From Actinomycetota bacterium (GTDB lineage: Bacteria; Actinomycetota; Acidimicrobiia; IMCC26256; PALSA-555): a DNA stretch of 40,328 nucleotides. A program made the translations under genes and the position numbers. The notes under the pieces are model-generated. The model searched no databases, had not been told where the DNA came from, and saw only the letters and a program-made list of their open reading frames with translations. Every line of letters starts with the position of its first letter. Position 1 is the first letter of the stretch. Where the stretch lies: assembly GCA_003140175.1 (NCBI GenBank), contig PLJD01000127.1, positions 50,462 to 90,789 of the forward strand, given 5' to 3'. Below are positions 8,198 through 16,112 of this stretch, one piece after another.

Positions 8198-9202
8198 CTA
8201 AGCGGGACCGGCATCGCCGACCGTCGGCGCGATGCGGAGGAGATCGGCGGCGCGTCGTTGCGCGGGGTCGAGCCGCTCGAAAGCCTCCGTCGGCAACTGC
8301 AGCCACGGGTGGCGGCCGTTCAGTTCCTTGTGGACGACATGATTCACGACGAGGATCGACCGGTCCTGGGTTCGCGGCTTCGAGCCGGTGTGGAATCCGG
8401 AAGTGTCGGCGATGATCACGTCACCTGCTCGACCGGTCACCGCGACGACCTGATCGGCGCCGTACAGGTCGACGATTTCGTCACGCGTCCACAGATACTG
8501 CCTAGTCCATCCCGGCGGGCGGTGTCGATGGCTATCCCGGACGTACAGGAACGGCCCGCCGCCGTCGTCGACGTCGTTGAGATATGTGAAGCACTTGAGA
8601 AGGCGGGCGCTGTTCGCGTCGGAGTGGAACTTGTAGAGGTCACCGACGCCGGGGACGTCGTTCACGAAGCTGCGTCGGAGATCGGCGCCGGTGATCGCGG
8701 CCGGGCACCGGAGGTAGGCGTCGGCCAACGCGAGCGTCGTGGGGTCGAAGGCGAGCTCGCACACCGTCGGGCACCGAAGCAGCGGCTCCGCCACGGTCAC
8801 CGTGTTCGTTCGGAGCCGGTAGTGCTCGGGACCCGCCTCGATCTCCTCGGCGTCGAGGCCCGGGCCAGGCCGGTCCTGTCCGCTCGCGGCCCGAGCGGCG
8901 TCGTCCTGCACGGTCTCGAGCGCGGTCGGCATGGTGAGGCACGCCTCGAGTTCCTCGCGTAGACGCTCGACCACCGGCAGCGGGGTATGGCCACGCAGGA
9001 CCACGAACCCGTCGCGTCGGAGATCCGCCAGGGCCGCCTCCAGGTTCGGATCCGGGCTGGGCACTCGACCGACTCGGATTCTCCGCTGCACGCGGCGCCG
9101 CTCGTAGTCGGCGCGGCGGGCGGCGACGACGATGGGCTCCAGCGGGCGACGCGCGAGCAGGTGTCGGAGACGAGCCCGAACGCTTTGGGTCTCGGTGGTC
9201 AT
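8198..9202 (-). CDS. phytanoyl-CoA dioxygenase (PhyH) family protein
   Basis: This is a predicted Fe(II)/2-oxoglutarate-dependent dioxygenase of 334 residues. The metal triad is visible: His193 and Asp195 in FHSDAN and the distal His271 in GFHTGSKP, followed by an arginine in RSILVVNHV suited to binding 2-oxoglutarate. The N-terminal 60 residues are arginine-rich and unusual. ATG 9202 is chosen because GAGAGGAG lies upstream; a longer frame reaches 9268 without such support. It converges on the hydrolase at 6893 with 33 bp between stops. PhyH enzymes hydroxylate lipids, amino acids or sugar-linked groups; the substrate here is unknown. Confidence 0.78.
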   Translation of the reverse strand: MTTETQSVRARLRHLLARRPLEPIVVAARRADYERRRVQRRIRVGRVPSPDPNLEAALADLRRDGFVVLRGHTPLPVVERLREELEACLTMPTALETVQDDAARAASGQDRPGPGLDAEEIEAGPEHYRLRTNTVTVAEPLLRCPTVCELAFDPTTLALADAYLRCPAAITGADLRRSFVNDVPGVGDLYKFHSDANSARLLKCFTYLNDVDDGGGPFLYVRDSHRHRPPGWTRQYLWTRDEIVDLYGADQVVAVTGRAGDVIIADTSGFHTGSKPRTQDRSILVVNHVVHKELNGRHPWLQLPTEAFERLDPAQRRAADLLRIAPTVGDAGPA

Positions 9203-9316
9203 TGCAGCCGCTGGCTCCTCTCGCGTCGCCCCTCGCCCGTCCCCAAGTGCAATCGTAGTCCCATCCAATTGTCGCGCACTCGCTGGCGGATCGAGTGCCG
9301 CGGCAGAGGCCGAGGC

Positions 9317-9812
9317 TCACGATGAACCGCTTGGTCTCGGCGAGGCTGAGACCGCCGGGTCGGCGGCGAGCTGCAGCACCTCCAGGGTGGACGCCGTTTG
9401 CCACGCCGCCGGAATGCGGTCCAGTACCACGAGGACCACTTGCCCGCTGATCTCCTCGAGCGCACCCGAACCGGCGGCGACGACCGTCAGCGTCCCGCGC
9501 GCCATCGCTTCGAGCGGCACGATGCCAAAACCCTCGACCCGCGATGGCGCGACGACCACGTCCACGCCCCGATACAGGTCCACCAGCTCCGAATCGATCA
9601 CCGCGCCGAGCCGCCGACACCGGGGAACGGAGTCGGCGAGCCGCGATCGCCGACACCGGGGAACGGAGTCGGCGAGCCGCGATCGCCGACTCCGTGATCA
9701 CCGAGCGCGCCGGCGAGGACCAGCTGCCACGCTTGGCCCGCCACGCGCGCGGCATCAAACACCACGTCGAGACCCTGTCCTGGCTCGAGCGTCCCGACAG
9801 CGAACACTGGGC
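9317..9812 (-). pseudogene. decayed partial copy of the GT4 glycosyltransferase at 10797
   Basis: This is a remnant of the C-terminal GT-B half of a GT4 glycosyltransferase. It matches the intact gene at 10797-11897 almost residue for residue: the upstream part (about 9700-9812) reads VGTLEPGQGLDVVFDAARVA then AWQLVLAGALGDHG, and the downstream part reads IDSELVDLYRGVDVVVAPS, EGFGIVPLEAMARGT and STLEVLQLAADPA. The two parts are in different frames, broken by a 36-bp tandem repeat. Compared with the intact copy, an in-frame 87-bp segment is missing after AWQTA. The N-terminal half is absent: homology stops at about 9810. It cannot encode a working enzyme. Confidence 0.85.
9613..9695. repeat. 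36-bp palindromic tandem repeat with 13-bp stem
   Basis: Two identical 36-bp units begin at 9613 and 9649, and a third partial unit begins at 9685. Each junction contains an inverted repeat. The last is strongest: bases 9663-9675 pair perfectly with 9683-9695 (13 bp) around a 7-base loop. In the intact paralogous gene this stretch is a plain alanine-rich coding segment, so the repeat arose or was inserted in the decayed copy and causes its frameshift. Confidence 0.9.
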
Positions 9813-9956
9813 ATCGCCGACATCTGCGGTGCCGCCAACGCGGTCGAGAGTGAGGCCGAGGAGCTTGAGGGGCTTGTCGTCCGCGGGGGTGATCTCGAGA
9901 AAGTCCTGAGAGGCGGAAACAGTGACGTGCTCGAAGATGACGGTGTAGACGAGCAT
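9806..9956 (-). pseudogene. 5' fragment of an unrelated small gene, fused to the glycosyltransferase remnant
   Basis: About 50 codons form a clean gene start: ATG at 9956 preceded by GAGAGGGG, encoding MLVYTVIFEHVTVSAS, QDFLEITPADDKP and LLGLTLDRVGGTADVGDAQ. After that the sequence becomes the glycosyltransferase remnant in another frame. The fragment resembles, from memory, small hypothetical proteins with a YTVxFxxVxVxxxQDxFEIxPADDKP pattern found in accessory regions; this family assignment is tentative. It is most likely a truncated gene created by a recombination junction near 9808. Confidence 0.55.
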
Positions 9957-9989
9957 CGGGGCCCCTCTCGAGGGAATTTCGTCGCGGAC

Positions 9990-9995
9990 TACCCT
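9990..9995 (+). promoter_or_regulatory. leaderless -10 element of the FkbM methyltransferase gene
   Basis: TACCCT ends eight bases before the GTG start at 10004. No Shine-Dalgarno is present. The spacing fits transcription starting at or next to the start codon. Confidence 0.5.
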
Positions 9996-10003
9996 TCGGC
10001 GCC

Positions 10004-10723
10004 GTGGTGGGAATCAAGGGCAGAGTCCTGGCGGCGTTCAGGCGTGCCGGATTCGTCGTGACTCGTACGCCTGCGCCTGGAACGCTTGCGAAGCATCTCC
10101 GCGAAGTGTTCGATGTCCTCGATGTCGACTGCGTCATTGACGTCGGCGCGAACGAAGGCCAGTACGGACGGATGCTGCGCGAAGAGGTCGGGTTCCGTGG
10201 TCGCATCGCGAGCGTCGAACCCGCGAGGGAACCCTACGCGCGGCTTCTAGAGGCAAGCGCCGGCGATCTCGAGTGGGCCACCTTCGACTTCGGTCTCGGG
10301 GATAGTGAAGAGACCGCGGTGCTGCGCACGCTCTCGGCCGATGATTTCAGCTCGCTGCATCCACTAAACGCCTACGGCGCGGAACGCTTCGGCCAAACCG
10401 AAGTGGGCACAGAGGAGATCACCGTGCGTCGCCTAGACGTCGTGTTCGATGAACTCGTCAGCGGGTGCGAGCGCGTGTTCTTGAAGAGCGACACCCAAGG
10501 CCACGATCTCGCGGTGCTCAAGGGCCTCGAGACCCAGAAGGTCGTCGGTCTGCAGATCGAACTGTCGTTCATCAATATCTACGACGGCACACCGGGATTC
10601 ACCGAGGCCATCGAGACGGTCGAACGTCTCGGCTTCGCTCCGAGCGGCTTCTATCCGATCACGCGTACTGAGGATCAGCTCCGTCTCATTGAGGCGGACG
10701 GCGTGTTCATCGCCTATAGCTGA
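10004..10723 (+). CDS. FkbM family methyltransferase
   Basis: This is a predicted SAM-dependent O-methyltransferase, probably acting on a sugar of the surface polysaccharide. In the 239 residues, motif I is clear: VIDVGANEGQYG (Asp46-Asn50), followed by the acidic SVEPAREPYARL that binds SAM ribose. LKSDTQGHDLAVLKG and the end block FYPITRTEDQLRLIEADGVF are typical of FkbM proteins in polysaccharide clusters. No signal peptide is seen, so it is cytoplasmic. The start is GTG at 10004, with a second GTG immediately after. The gene lies between two direct copies of a glycosyltransferase segment (9320-9810 and about 10740-11320). Confidence 0.85.
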   Translation: MVGIKGRVLAAFRRAGFVVTRTPAPGTLAKHLREVFDVLDVDCVIDVGANEGQYGRMLREEVGFRGRIASVEPAREPYARLLEASAGDLEWATFDFGLGDSEETAVLRTLSADDFSSLHPLNAYGAERFGQTEVGTEEITVRRLDVVFDELVSGCERVFLKSDTQGHDLAVLKGLETQKVVGLQIELSFINIYDGTPGFTEAIETVERLGFAPSGFYPITRTEDQLRLIEADGVFIAYS

Positions 10724-10786
10724 CCACCGGACCACCGCCTGGTTTCCGCGTCGCTGAGACCGGCGTGCGCGCTCGGAGAGCCCGAA

Positions 10787-10820
10787 GCCGACGGCCTTAG
10801 CGCGAGGCCGCCGGGTCGGC
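10787..10820. terminator. stem-loop at the convergence of the FkbM and GT4 genes
   Basis: GCCGAC (10787-10792) pairs with GTCGGC (10815-10820), and inside it GGCCT (10793-10797) pairs with AGGCC (10805-10809) around a 7-base loop, with a 5-base bulge. The stem spans the stop codon of the minus-strand glycosyltransferase and lies 64 bp past the FkbM stop. There is no U-tract, so this is only a candidate terminator. Confidence 0.4.
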
Positions 10821-11897
10821 GGCGAGCTGCAGCACCTCCAGGGTGGACGCCGCCGCGCTCGCCCATCGGTACTGCGCGGCGAGGGCCGTCCCGGCTCGGC
10901 TCAGCTCCTCGTGCCGGTCTCGCGCGGCGGCGATCGCGGTTTGCCACGCTGTCGGATTGCGGTCCCGTACCACGAGGGCCGCTGGCCCGCTGACGTCCTC
11001 GAGTGCACCCGAACCCGCGGCGATGACCGCCGGTGTCCCGCACGCCATCGCTTCGAGCGGCACCATGCCAAAACCTTCGACCAGCGATGGCGCGACGACG
11101 ACCTCCGCGGCCCGATACAAGTCCACCAGCTCCGAGTCGGTCACCGCGCCGAGCCGCCGACACCGGGGAACCGTGGCAGCGGCAGCCGCGATCGCTGCGC
11201 CGTGATCACCGAGCGCGCCGGCGAGGACCAGCTGCCACGCTTCGCCCGCCACGCGCGCGGCGTTGAACACCACGTCGAGACCCTTTCGCGGCTCGAGCGT
11301 TCCCACGGCGAGGACCATGGGTCCCTCAAGACCCCACCGTGCCCGCACGTTGGCGTGGGCGGCGCCGCGGTCGCCCGGGGAGAACTGGTCATCGACTCCG
11401 TTGGGCACCACAGTGACCCCGGTCTCGGCGACCCCGACGACGCGCTCGAGCTCCGAAGCTGTCCAGCGCGACACCGCGATGAGACGCTCCGCCCGGCGGG
11501 CCGATTCGCGGATCGTCCGAAACTCGAGTCGGCCCCGCACCGACTTCGTCTGGGGCATCGTGATCGGGGTGAGGTCGTGGATCGTGACCACCGACGGCAC
11601 TGCGAGGCGCCGGGGGAGGACCATCGCCGGAGCCCAGAACACGTCCGGTCGTTCTCGGGCCAGCCAGCGGCTCGCGAACTCGTTGCGCCAGAGTCCGCCG
11701 CCCGGACGGCGGGCGACGACCTCGTTCACCCCCTCGATCCCGGAGAAGCCCCACCGTCGGGTATTGGCGAGCAGGGTGATCTCGACATCGTCTCGGGTGG
11801 CCAGCTCTCGCACGATGCGGTGGACGTACTTCGGGATGCCGCTCCACCCCCAGGCGAGCACGCTGGCGTCGACCGCAACGCGCAGGTTGGAGCTCAC
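10797..11897 (-). CDS. GT4 family glycosyltransferase
   Basis: This is a GT-B fold, retaining glycosyltransferase of 366 residues, expected to add a sugar to the lipid-linked repeat unit at the cytoplasmic face. It starts VSSNLRVAVDASVLAWG with the glycine-rich GWSGIPKYVHRIVREL, then TIHDLTPITMP, ERLIAVSRWTASEL and VVPNGVDDQFSPGD. The donor-binding half has VLAVGTLEPRKGLD and the ExxxxxxxE motif EGFGMVPLEAMACGTP. GTG 11897 is chosen because the frame upstream to 12098 encodes an unlikely arginine-rich stretch overlapping the neighbouring gene. Part of its 3' half is duplicated and decayed at 9317-9812. Confidence 0.9.
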   Translation of the reverse strand: MSSNLRVAVDASVLAWGWSGIPKYVHRIVRELATRDDVEITLLANTRRWGFSGIEGVNEVVARRPGGGLWRNEFASRWLARERPDVFWAPAMVLPRRLAVPSVVTIHDLTPITMPQTKSVRGRLEFRTIRESARRAERLIAVSRWTASELERVVGVAETGVTVVPNGVDDQFSPGDRGAAHANVRARWGLEGPMVLAVGTLEPRKGLDVVFNAARVAGEAWQLVLAGALGDHGAAIAAAAATVPRCRRLGAVTDSELVDLYRAAEVVVAPSLVEGFGMVPLEAMACGTPAVIAAGSGALEDVSGPAALVVRDRNPTAWQTAIAAARDRHEELSRAGTALAAQYRWASAAASTLEVLQLAADPAASR

Positions 11898-12015
11898 GGA
11901 CCTATGCCGCGATGGCGGGCGCGCTCCGCAGTTGGGGATCCGGATGCGCGGTCTGAAGAAGCTACGCGCGTCGGGCAGCCGAGACGAGGCTGAATCCGGG
12001 ATCTTGTGGCCCGGG

Positions 12016-12855
12016 TCATTGCCCGGGCCTCGTGGTCGACGAGACCGGCGCCGGGTGTCGCAGGATCCGCCAGTACCGCTCGGGATCCGAGAGTGCATCC
12101 TCGAAGATCGCCAGCCCCTGTTTCACGGGTTCGAACTGAGATCGGTACGCTGACGCGACCTGTCGTTTCGTGTCTCCGGATGCGGCGACCGACGCTAGCG
12201 CCTCAAGCGTGAACCTCGCCGCGAGCTTGGAAAGTCGCCTCGTGACCTTGCGCGGGAAGTTCTGCGCGTACGGCATATCGAGGTAGAGATACCAGTCGAG
12301 TGTGGAGTCGCGAGCGACGGTCAAGCATGCGTCACTGACCGTTCGGTGATCTGCGTGGTAGAGACCCACCGGCGCCACGACCGATGCCGGCGCGACCTCG
12401 GCGAGGGCTCGTCGTAGCGCGTCGACGACTGGACGCTGAGAGCGCGTCGACGACGCTCGGAGCCTCGCGTGAACCTTCGACAACGCGTAGCGGCTGACCT
12501 TCGAGATTCCCGGGACTCCGCGCCCCGAGCCTCCCTTGACCCTTGGGCGAACCAGGTACTCGGCCTCCCAAAGGTCCAGCCAGTACGGCGCGGCGTGCAC
12601 GAGGGCGAGGGCCGTCGCATCTTCATCTCTTCGGACCCGAAGAGCACTCTGGGCGTACCCCTCGCCGGTCGTCTTGGCGTTCCATCCGTCGGCGCGGGAC
12701 TCAGGCGGCGCACCGGCGAGGACCGTGACGACGGTCGCCCCCGGGTGAGCGGCCAGGAAATGACTGCACGACAGGGCCACGTCATCGAGATGTGTCGAGA
12801 TGAAGCAGACCGGCGCGGTGGGAGCGAACGGGTTGAGGGGTAGCGCTTCATCCAT
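12016..12855 (-). CDS. PIG-L family deacetylase
   Basis: This is a predicted zinc-dependent N-deacetylase of the PIG-L/LmbE family, which removes acetyl groups from GlcNAc-type sugars or related substrates. The metal-binding motifs are visible: THLDD (His22, Asp24, Asp25) near the N-terminus, a variant of the usual PHPDD, and H167-A-D169-H170 in YHADHRT. At 279 residues it is a normal length and has no signal peptide, so it should act in the cytoplasm, possibly on a sugar of the polymer precursor. It lies upstream of the GT4 gene on the same strand, separated by 118 bp. The substrate is not deducible. Confidence 0.82.
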   Translation of the reverse strand: MDEALPLNPFAPTAPVCFISTHLDDVALSCSHFLAAHPGATVVTVLAGAPPESRADGWNAKTTGEGYAQSALRVRRDEDATALALVHAAPYWLDLWEAEYLVRPRVKGGSGRGVPGISKVSRYALSKVHARLRASSTRSQRPVVDALRRALAEVAPASVVAPVGLYHADHRTVSDACLTVARDSTLDWYLYLDMPYAQNFPRKVTRRLSKLAARFTLEALASVAASGDTKRQVASAYRSQFEPVKQGLAIFEDALSDPERYWRILRHPAPVSSTTRPGQ

Positions 12856-13079
12856 CGCTCACATCCCCGTGGTGGTCGAACCGTCCATCGACACGCCGTT
12901 CTTTGCCGACTCTCGGCACGTGCCTCTTGTTCCGATCAGCGTCGAGGGTAGGCCGCTCGCTCCCGGCGGTGGCCGATCCGGGATTCATCGTGGAAGCGAA
13001 GATGCTCGACCCGGCCGTTCGCCGCCCGGCTCGAGCGGCGGCCTTGACACTGGTGCACGGGCCAGATCACGCCATCGCG

Positions 13080-13085
13080 TAGTCT
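13080..13085 (+). promoter_or_regulatory. leaderless -10 element of the GT4-flippase operon
   Basis: TAGTCT ends seven bases before the GTG start at 13093. No Shine-Dalgarno precedes that start. A TTGACA at 13044-13049 lies 30 bases upstream of the hexamer, which is too far for a standard -35. Confidence 0.5.
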
Positions 13086-13092
13086 CGCTCGA

Positions 13093-14208
13093 GTGGACGA
13101 GCCCCTTCGAGCGCTCTTCTACAACGAAGGCACGGTGGGAACCGGGATCCTCGGGCACGGGATGTTGGAGAGCGCGCTCCGAGCCGGGCTGAGTCGTCGA
13201 GACGATGTCGACGCCCACCTGCTCGGACCGGCTCCTGAGGGAAGCATCGCCGGGTGGGCGGCGAGAAGCGTTCCTGGTCTGTTCCCATTCAGCCTCGACT
13301 TCCAGCCCACCCGGTGGCACTTGGTCCAGAGCCTGCGAGCCCGGAGGGCGATCCGGAGCTCGCGGGCCGCTCAGATCGCCGACGTGCTGTATGTGCACAC
13401 GCAGGCCAGCGCGCTCCTGCTGGGATCCATCCTCGATCGGGTTCCGACGTTCCTCTCGGTCGATGCCTCCATCGAGGCGTTCGCCGGGCTGGAGGCGTGG
13501 CAACGGGTCCGTCCGTGGACCCACGCGACCCTCCTTCCCAGCTTGGCGTTGGAACGCCGCGTGTTGGAACGGGCGGCGCGGGTGCTGGCCTGGACGCAAT
13601 GGGCCGCCGACTCCGTCCGGCGCGCCGCCCCGAAGGCGCGGATCATGACGCTGCACCCGGGACTGGACCTCGAGCGGTTCGCCCCGCGCCCGAGGACGGA
13701 GCGGTCCCGGATCCGCGTGCTCTTCGTCGGCGCGCGGTTCGAGGCCAAAGGTGGCGCTGACCTGCTCGCGGCCCTCGGACCCGACCTCGGAAGCCGATGC
13801 GCGCTCGACGCGGTGACTCAGGACGCACCACCGGCCGCCGAAGGGGTCTCGTGGCATGAGCTCAGCCCGGGCGACGATCGACTGATCGAGCTGTACCAGC
13901 AAGCCGACATCTTCTGCCTGCCGAGCCACGCCGACACGGCAGGGTGGGCGATCGTCGAAGCCCTGGCGTGCGGCACACCCGTGGTCGCTTCGGACGTCGG
14001 CGGGATCCCGGACATCATCGAAGACGCGGGCATCGTCGTGCCCCGAGGTGACCGGCAAGCGCTCCGAGCCGCGCTTCGGGGACTCGCCGACGATCCAACC
14101 CGCCGGGCCGCGTTGGGCCGCCAAGGGCGAGCCCGCGCCGAGCGTTGCTTCGACAACCGCCAGCAGACGAGCCGCTTGATCGACGCCATGCGCTCTGCGG
14201 CGTCGTGA
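13093..14208 (+). CDS. GT4 family glycosyltransferase
   Basis: This is a 371-residue GT-B glycosyltransferase, the first gene of a three-gene plus-strand operon. The N-terminal half begins ALFYNEGTVGTGILGHGMLESALR and contains LHPGLDLERFAP before the donor domain. The latter has VLFVGARFEAKGGADLLAAL and the motif DTAGWAIVEALACGTPVVASDVGGIPD, where the usual EGFG is replaced by DTAGW while the final glutamate of the ExxxxxxxE pair remains. Such variation occurs among GT4 enzymes. The GTG start follows a leaderless-type promoter. Its TGA overlaps the GTG of the flippase gene. Confidence 0.87.
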   Translation: MDEPLRALFYNEGTVGTGILGHGMLESALRAGLSRRDDVDAHLLGPAPEGSIAGWAARSVPGLFPFSLDFQPTRWHLVQSLRARRAIRSSRAAQIADVLYVHTQASALLLGSILDRVPTFLSVDASIEAFAGLEAWQRVRPWTHATLLPSLALERRVLERAARVLAWTQWAADSVRRAAPKARIMTLHPGLDLERFAPRPRTERSRIRVLFVGARFEAKGGADLLAALGPDLGSRCALDAVTQDAPPAAEGVSWHELSPGDDRLIELYQQADIFCLPSHADTAGWAIVEALACGTPVVASDVGGIPDIIEDAGIVVPRGDRQALRAALRGLADDPTRRAALGRQGRARAERCFDNRQQTSRLIDAMRSAAS

Positions 14209-16112
14209 GCGACGACGGTCCCTCCGTCGTTCCCGACCAAGCCACCCGCCCGGCCGCCCGCGGGTTGCTCAACCTGGCGTCGTCGAGGGTTGTCGCAACC
14301 GTTCTGTTATTCGTCGCGTTCGCGGTCACCGCATCGGCGCTCGGCCCCAGCGGCCTCGGTACCTACGCGTTTGGTCTCGCGGCCTTAGCGATCTTCTCGT
14401 ATCTCGCGGACTTCGGCTTCCAGACCACCGTGAACCGTGACGTCGCGCGGCAGCCTGGACGCGAACCCGAGCTGATCCCAAACCTGGCGTACGTCCGGGT
14501 GCTGGTCGGGATCGCGACGTACGGAGCAATGGTCGGCCTGCTGACGCTCGTGGACTACTCGCAGAGCCAGCGAGAGGCGGCGATGGTGGCGGGCGTCCTC
14601 CTCGTGACACTGGCGATGGAGCCCGCGCGCATCCCGCTCCAGGTTCGCCTTCGGGTCGGCTGGCCCGCCGCGGTCGAGGCCTTCGAAGCTGGCGTGTTCG
14701 CGGGTGGGACCATCCTGCTCGCCGCGCTGCACGCCGGGCCGATCGCGTTTCTCTGGCTGTACGTCGGTGCCAACAGCCTCACCGAGCTGCTCATCATTCC
14801 TGCCGCGTTGCGGCTCGCCAAGCTGCGCTGGCGACCGCGCCTGGCGGTCATGGCCACGATCGGCCGTGTCGCGTGGCCGGTCGGGCTCATCAACCTCATC
14901 ACGACCATCTACTACGGCATTGACACGCTGATCCTCGCCTCCTTCCACTCGTCCGCCGACGTCGGCCAGTACGGCGCCGCCTACCGCGTACTGACGACGA
15001 TCGGGGTGATCCCCAGCGTCGTGATGGTCATCGTCATGCCGGTGCTGTCCCAAAGCAGCGAACGGGACCACGAGCTGTTCCAACGGCGGGTGCGACGAAT
15101 TGCGCGTGTACTGCTGGTCCTGGCCGTCCCGATCGCCATTGGCGGGGCAATGACCGCCCAGCGAGCCTTCACCGCGATCCCGGGCTTTGCTCACTACGGA
15201 ACCGGCGGGACCGCACTCGCGATCCTGTTGCCCGCCGCCGGCTTCATCTTCTTGGCCGGACTCGCCCAAGCGGTGCTGCTCGTCCAGCGACGCGAGCGGA
15301 TCCTGATCGGCGTCGCGCTCTCGTCGCTGACCTTGACGCTGGTGCTCTGCTTCACCTTGATCCCGCCGTTCTCGCTCATCGGCGCCGCGGCGGCGACAAC
15401 AGTGACCGAGTTCGCGGTGCTTGTGGCCTCGGTGATCGCGGTTCGACGCGCGGTGAAGGTCAAGCTGTTCGAGGCGTCGATGTTCCGGCTCCTCGGCCCG
15501 GCCGCCGTGCTGATCGGCGTGCTCTTGCCGGGCTACTTCCTCCCGCCGCTCGCCCAGGTCGCGATTGGCGGCATCGCCTACCTGCTCGCCCTGCCGCTCT
15601 TCGGTGCGATCACATGGCGTGACGCGGAGGGATTCTCGGATCCCGACGGCCCGGTGGCGGTGGTGCCCGCGGCGCCCGACGCGAGTCGCGCCGCCATCGT
15701 GTTGGCGCAACAGCTATCAGCCCAAGGGCGGGTGCGACTCGTGGTCCCAGTGTCCGCGGCGCTACCGGCACGCGTGTCGAAGAACCTGGAGATCGAGCCC
15801 CTCGACGGCACCGGCTTTCGGGCCTGGCGACGAGCGCTGAAGGGCACCTCCGCGTGCCGGATCGTGACCGACGGGCTCGCGCCCCGGCCGCGTGTCGCGC
15901 TGGCGGCACGACTCGCGGGCTGCCCGATCGTCATGACCGACTCGCGGGACGGCCGGCCGTGGCGCCGGCATCCGCTTCGCCGTCGGACCTGGCGGGCCCT
16001 GGTGGACGTCGACGCGGCCGCGCACCGCATCGACGAACCGCTCTGGATCGGTTGGCTGGCCAGTGACCGGATCTCGTGGCGACCGCCGATCTTCGACGGG
16101 TGGCGGCGATGA
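14205..16112 (+). CDS. Wzx-like polysaccharide flippase with extra C-terminal domain
   Basis: This is a predicted lipid-linked oligosaccharide flippase of the MATE/MOP superfamily that moves the assembled repeat unit across the membrane. Residues about 20-470 hold some 12-14 hydrophobic helices, with family features such as ALGPSGLGTYAFGLAALAIF, DFGFQTTVNRDVAR and a central amphipathic loop. Residues about 475-635 are a soluble domain not found in ordinary Wzx proteins (usually 420-500 residues). It has alternating beta-strand/helix character (VRLVVPVSAALPARV, SACRIVTDGLAPRPRVALAA, CPIVMTDSRDG). GTG 14205 overlaps the previous stop; longer upstream frames read through the neighbour. The next gene starts in an ATGA overlap. 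Confidence 0.82.
   Translation: MSDDGPSVVPDQATRPAARGLLNLASSRVVATVLLFVAFAVTASALGPSGLGTYAFGLAALAIFSYLADFGFQTTVNRDVARQPGREPELIPNLAYVRVLVGIATYGAMVGLLTLVDYSQSQREAAMVAGVLLVTLAMEPARIPLQVRLRVGWPAAVEAFEAGVFAGGTILLAALHAGPIAFLWLYVGANSLTELLIIPAALRLAKLRWRPRLAVMATIGRVAWPVGLINLITTIYYGIDTLILASFHSSADVGQYGAAYRVLTTIGVIPSVVMVIVMPVLSQSSERDHELFQRRVRRIARVLLVLAVPIAIGGAMTAQRAFTAIPGFAHYGTGGTALAILLPAAGFIFLAGLAQAVLLVQRRERILIGVALSSLTLTLVLCFTLIPPFSLIGAAAATTVTEFAVLVASVIAVRRAVKVKLFEASMFRLLGPAAVLIGVLLPGYFLPPLAQVAIGGIAYLLALPLFGAITWRDAEGFSDPDGPVAVVPAAPDASRAAIVLAQQLSAQGRVRLVVPVSAALPARVSKNLEIEPLDGTGFRAWRRALKGTSACRIVTDGLAPRPRVALAARLAGCPIVMTDSRDGRPWRRHPLRRRTWRALVDVDAAAHRIDEPLWIGWLASDRISWRPPIFDGWRR

Noticed and set aside
9613..9695. 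Possible CRISPR array
   Set aside because: The 36-bp units are directly adjacent with no spacers, and there are no cas genes in the window.
13044..13049. TTGACA as a -35 element for the GT4-flippase operon
   Set aside because: The TAGTCT -10 candidate is 30 bases away and no TANNNT lies at 16-19 bases.
14385..15710. 441-codon minus-strand frame antisense to the flippase gene
   Set aside because: The product is a charged run of D, R, G, H, E and Q, typical of the antisense of a high-GC membrane protein gene.
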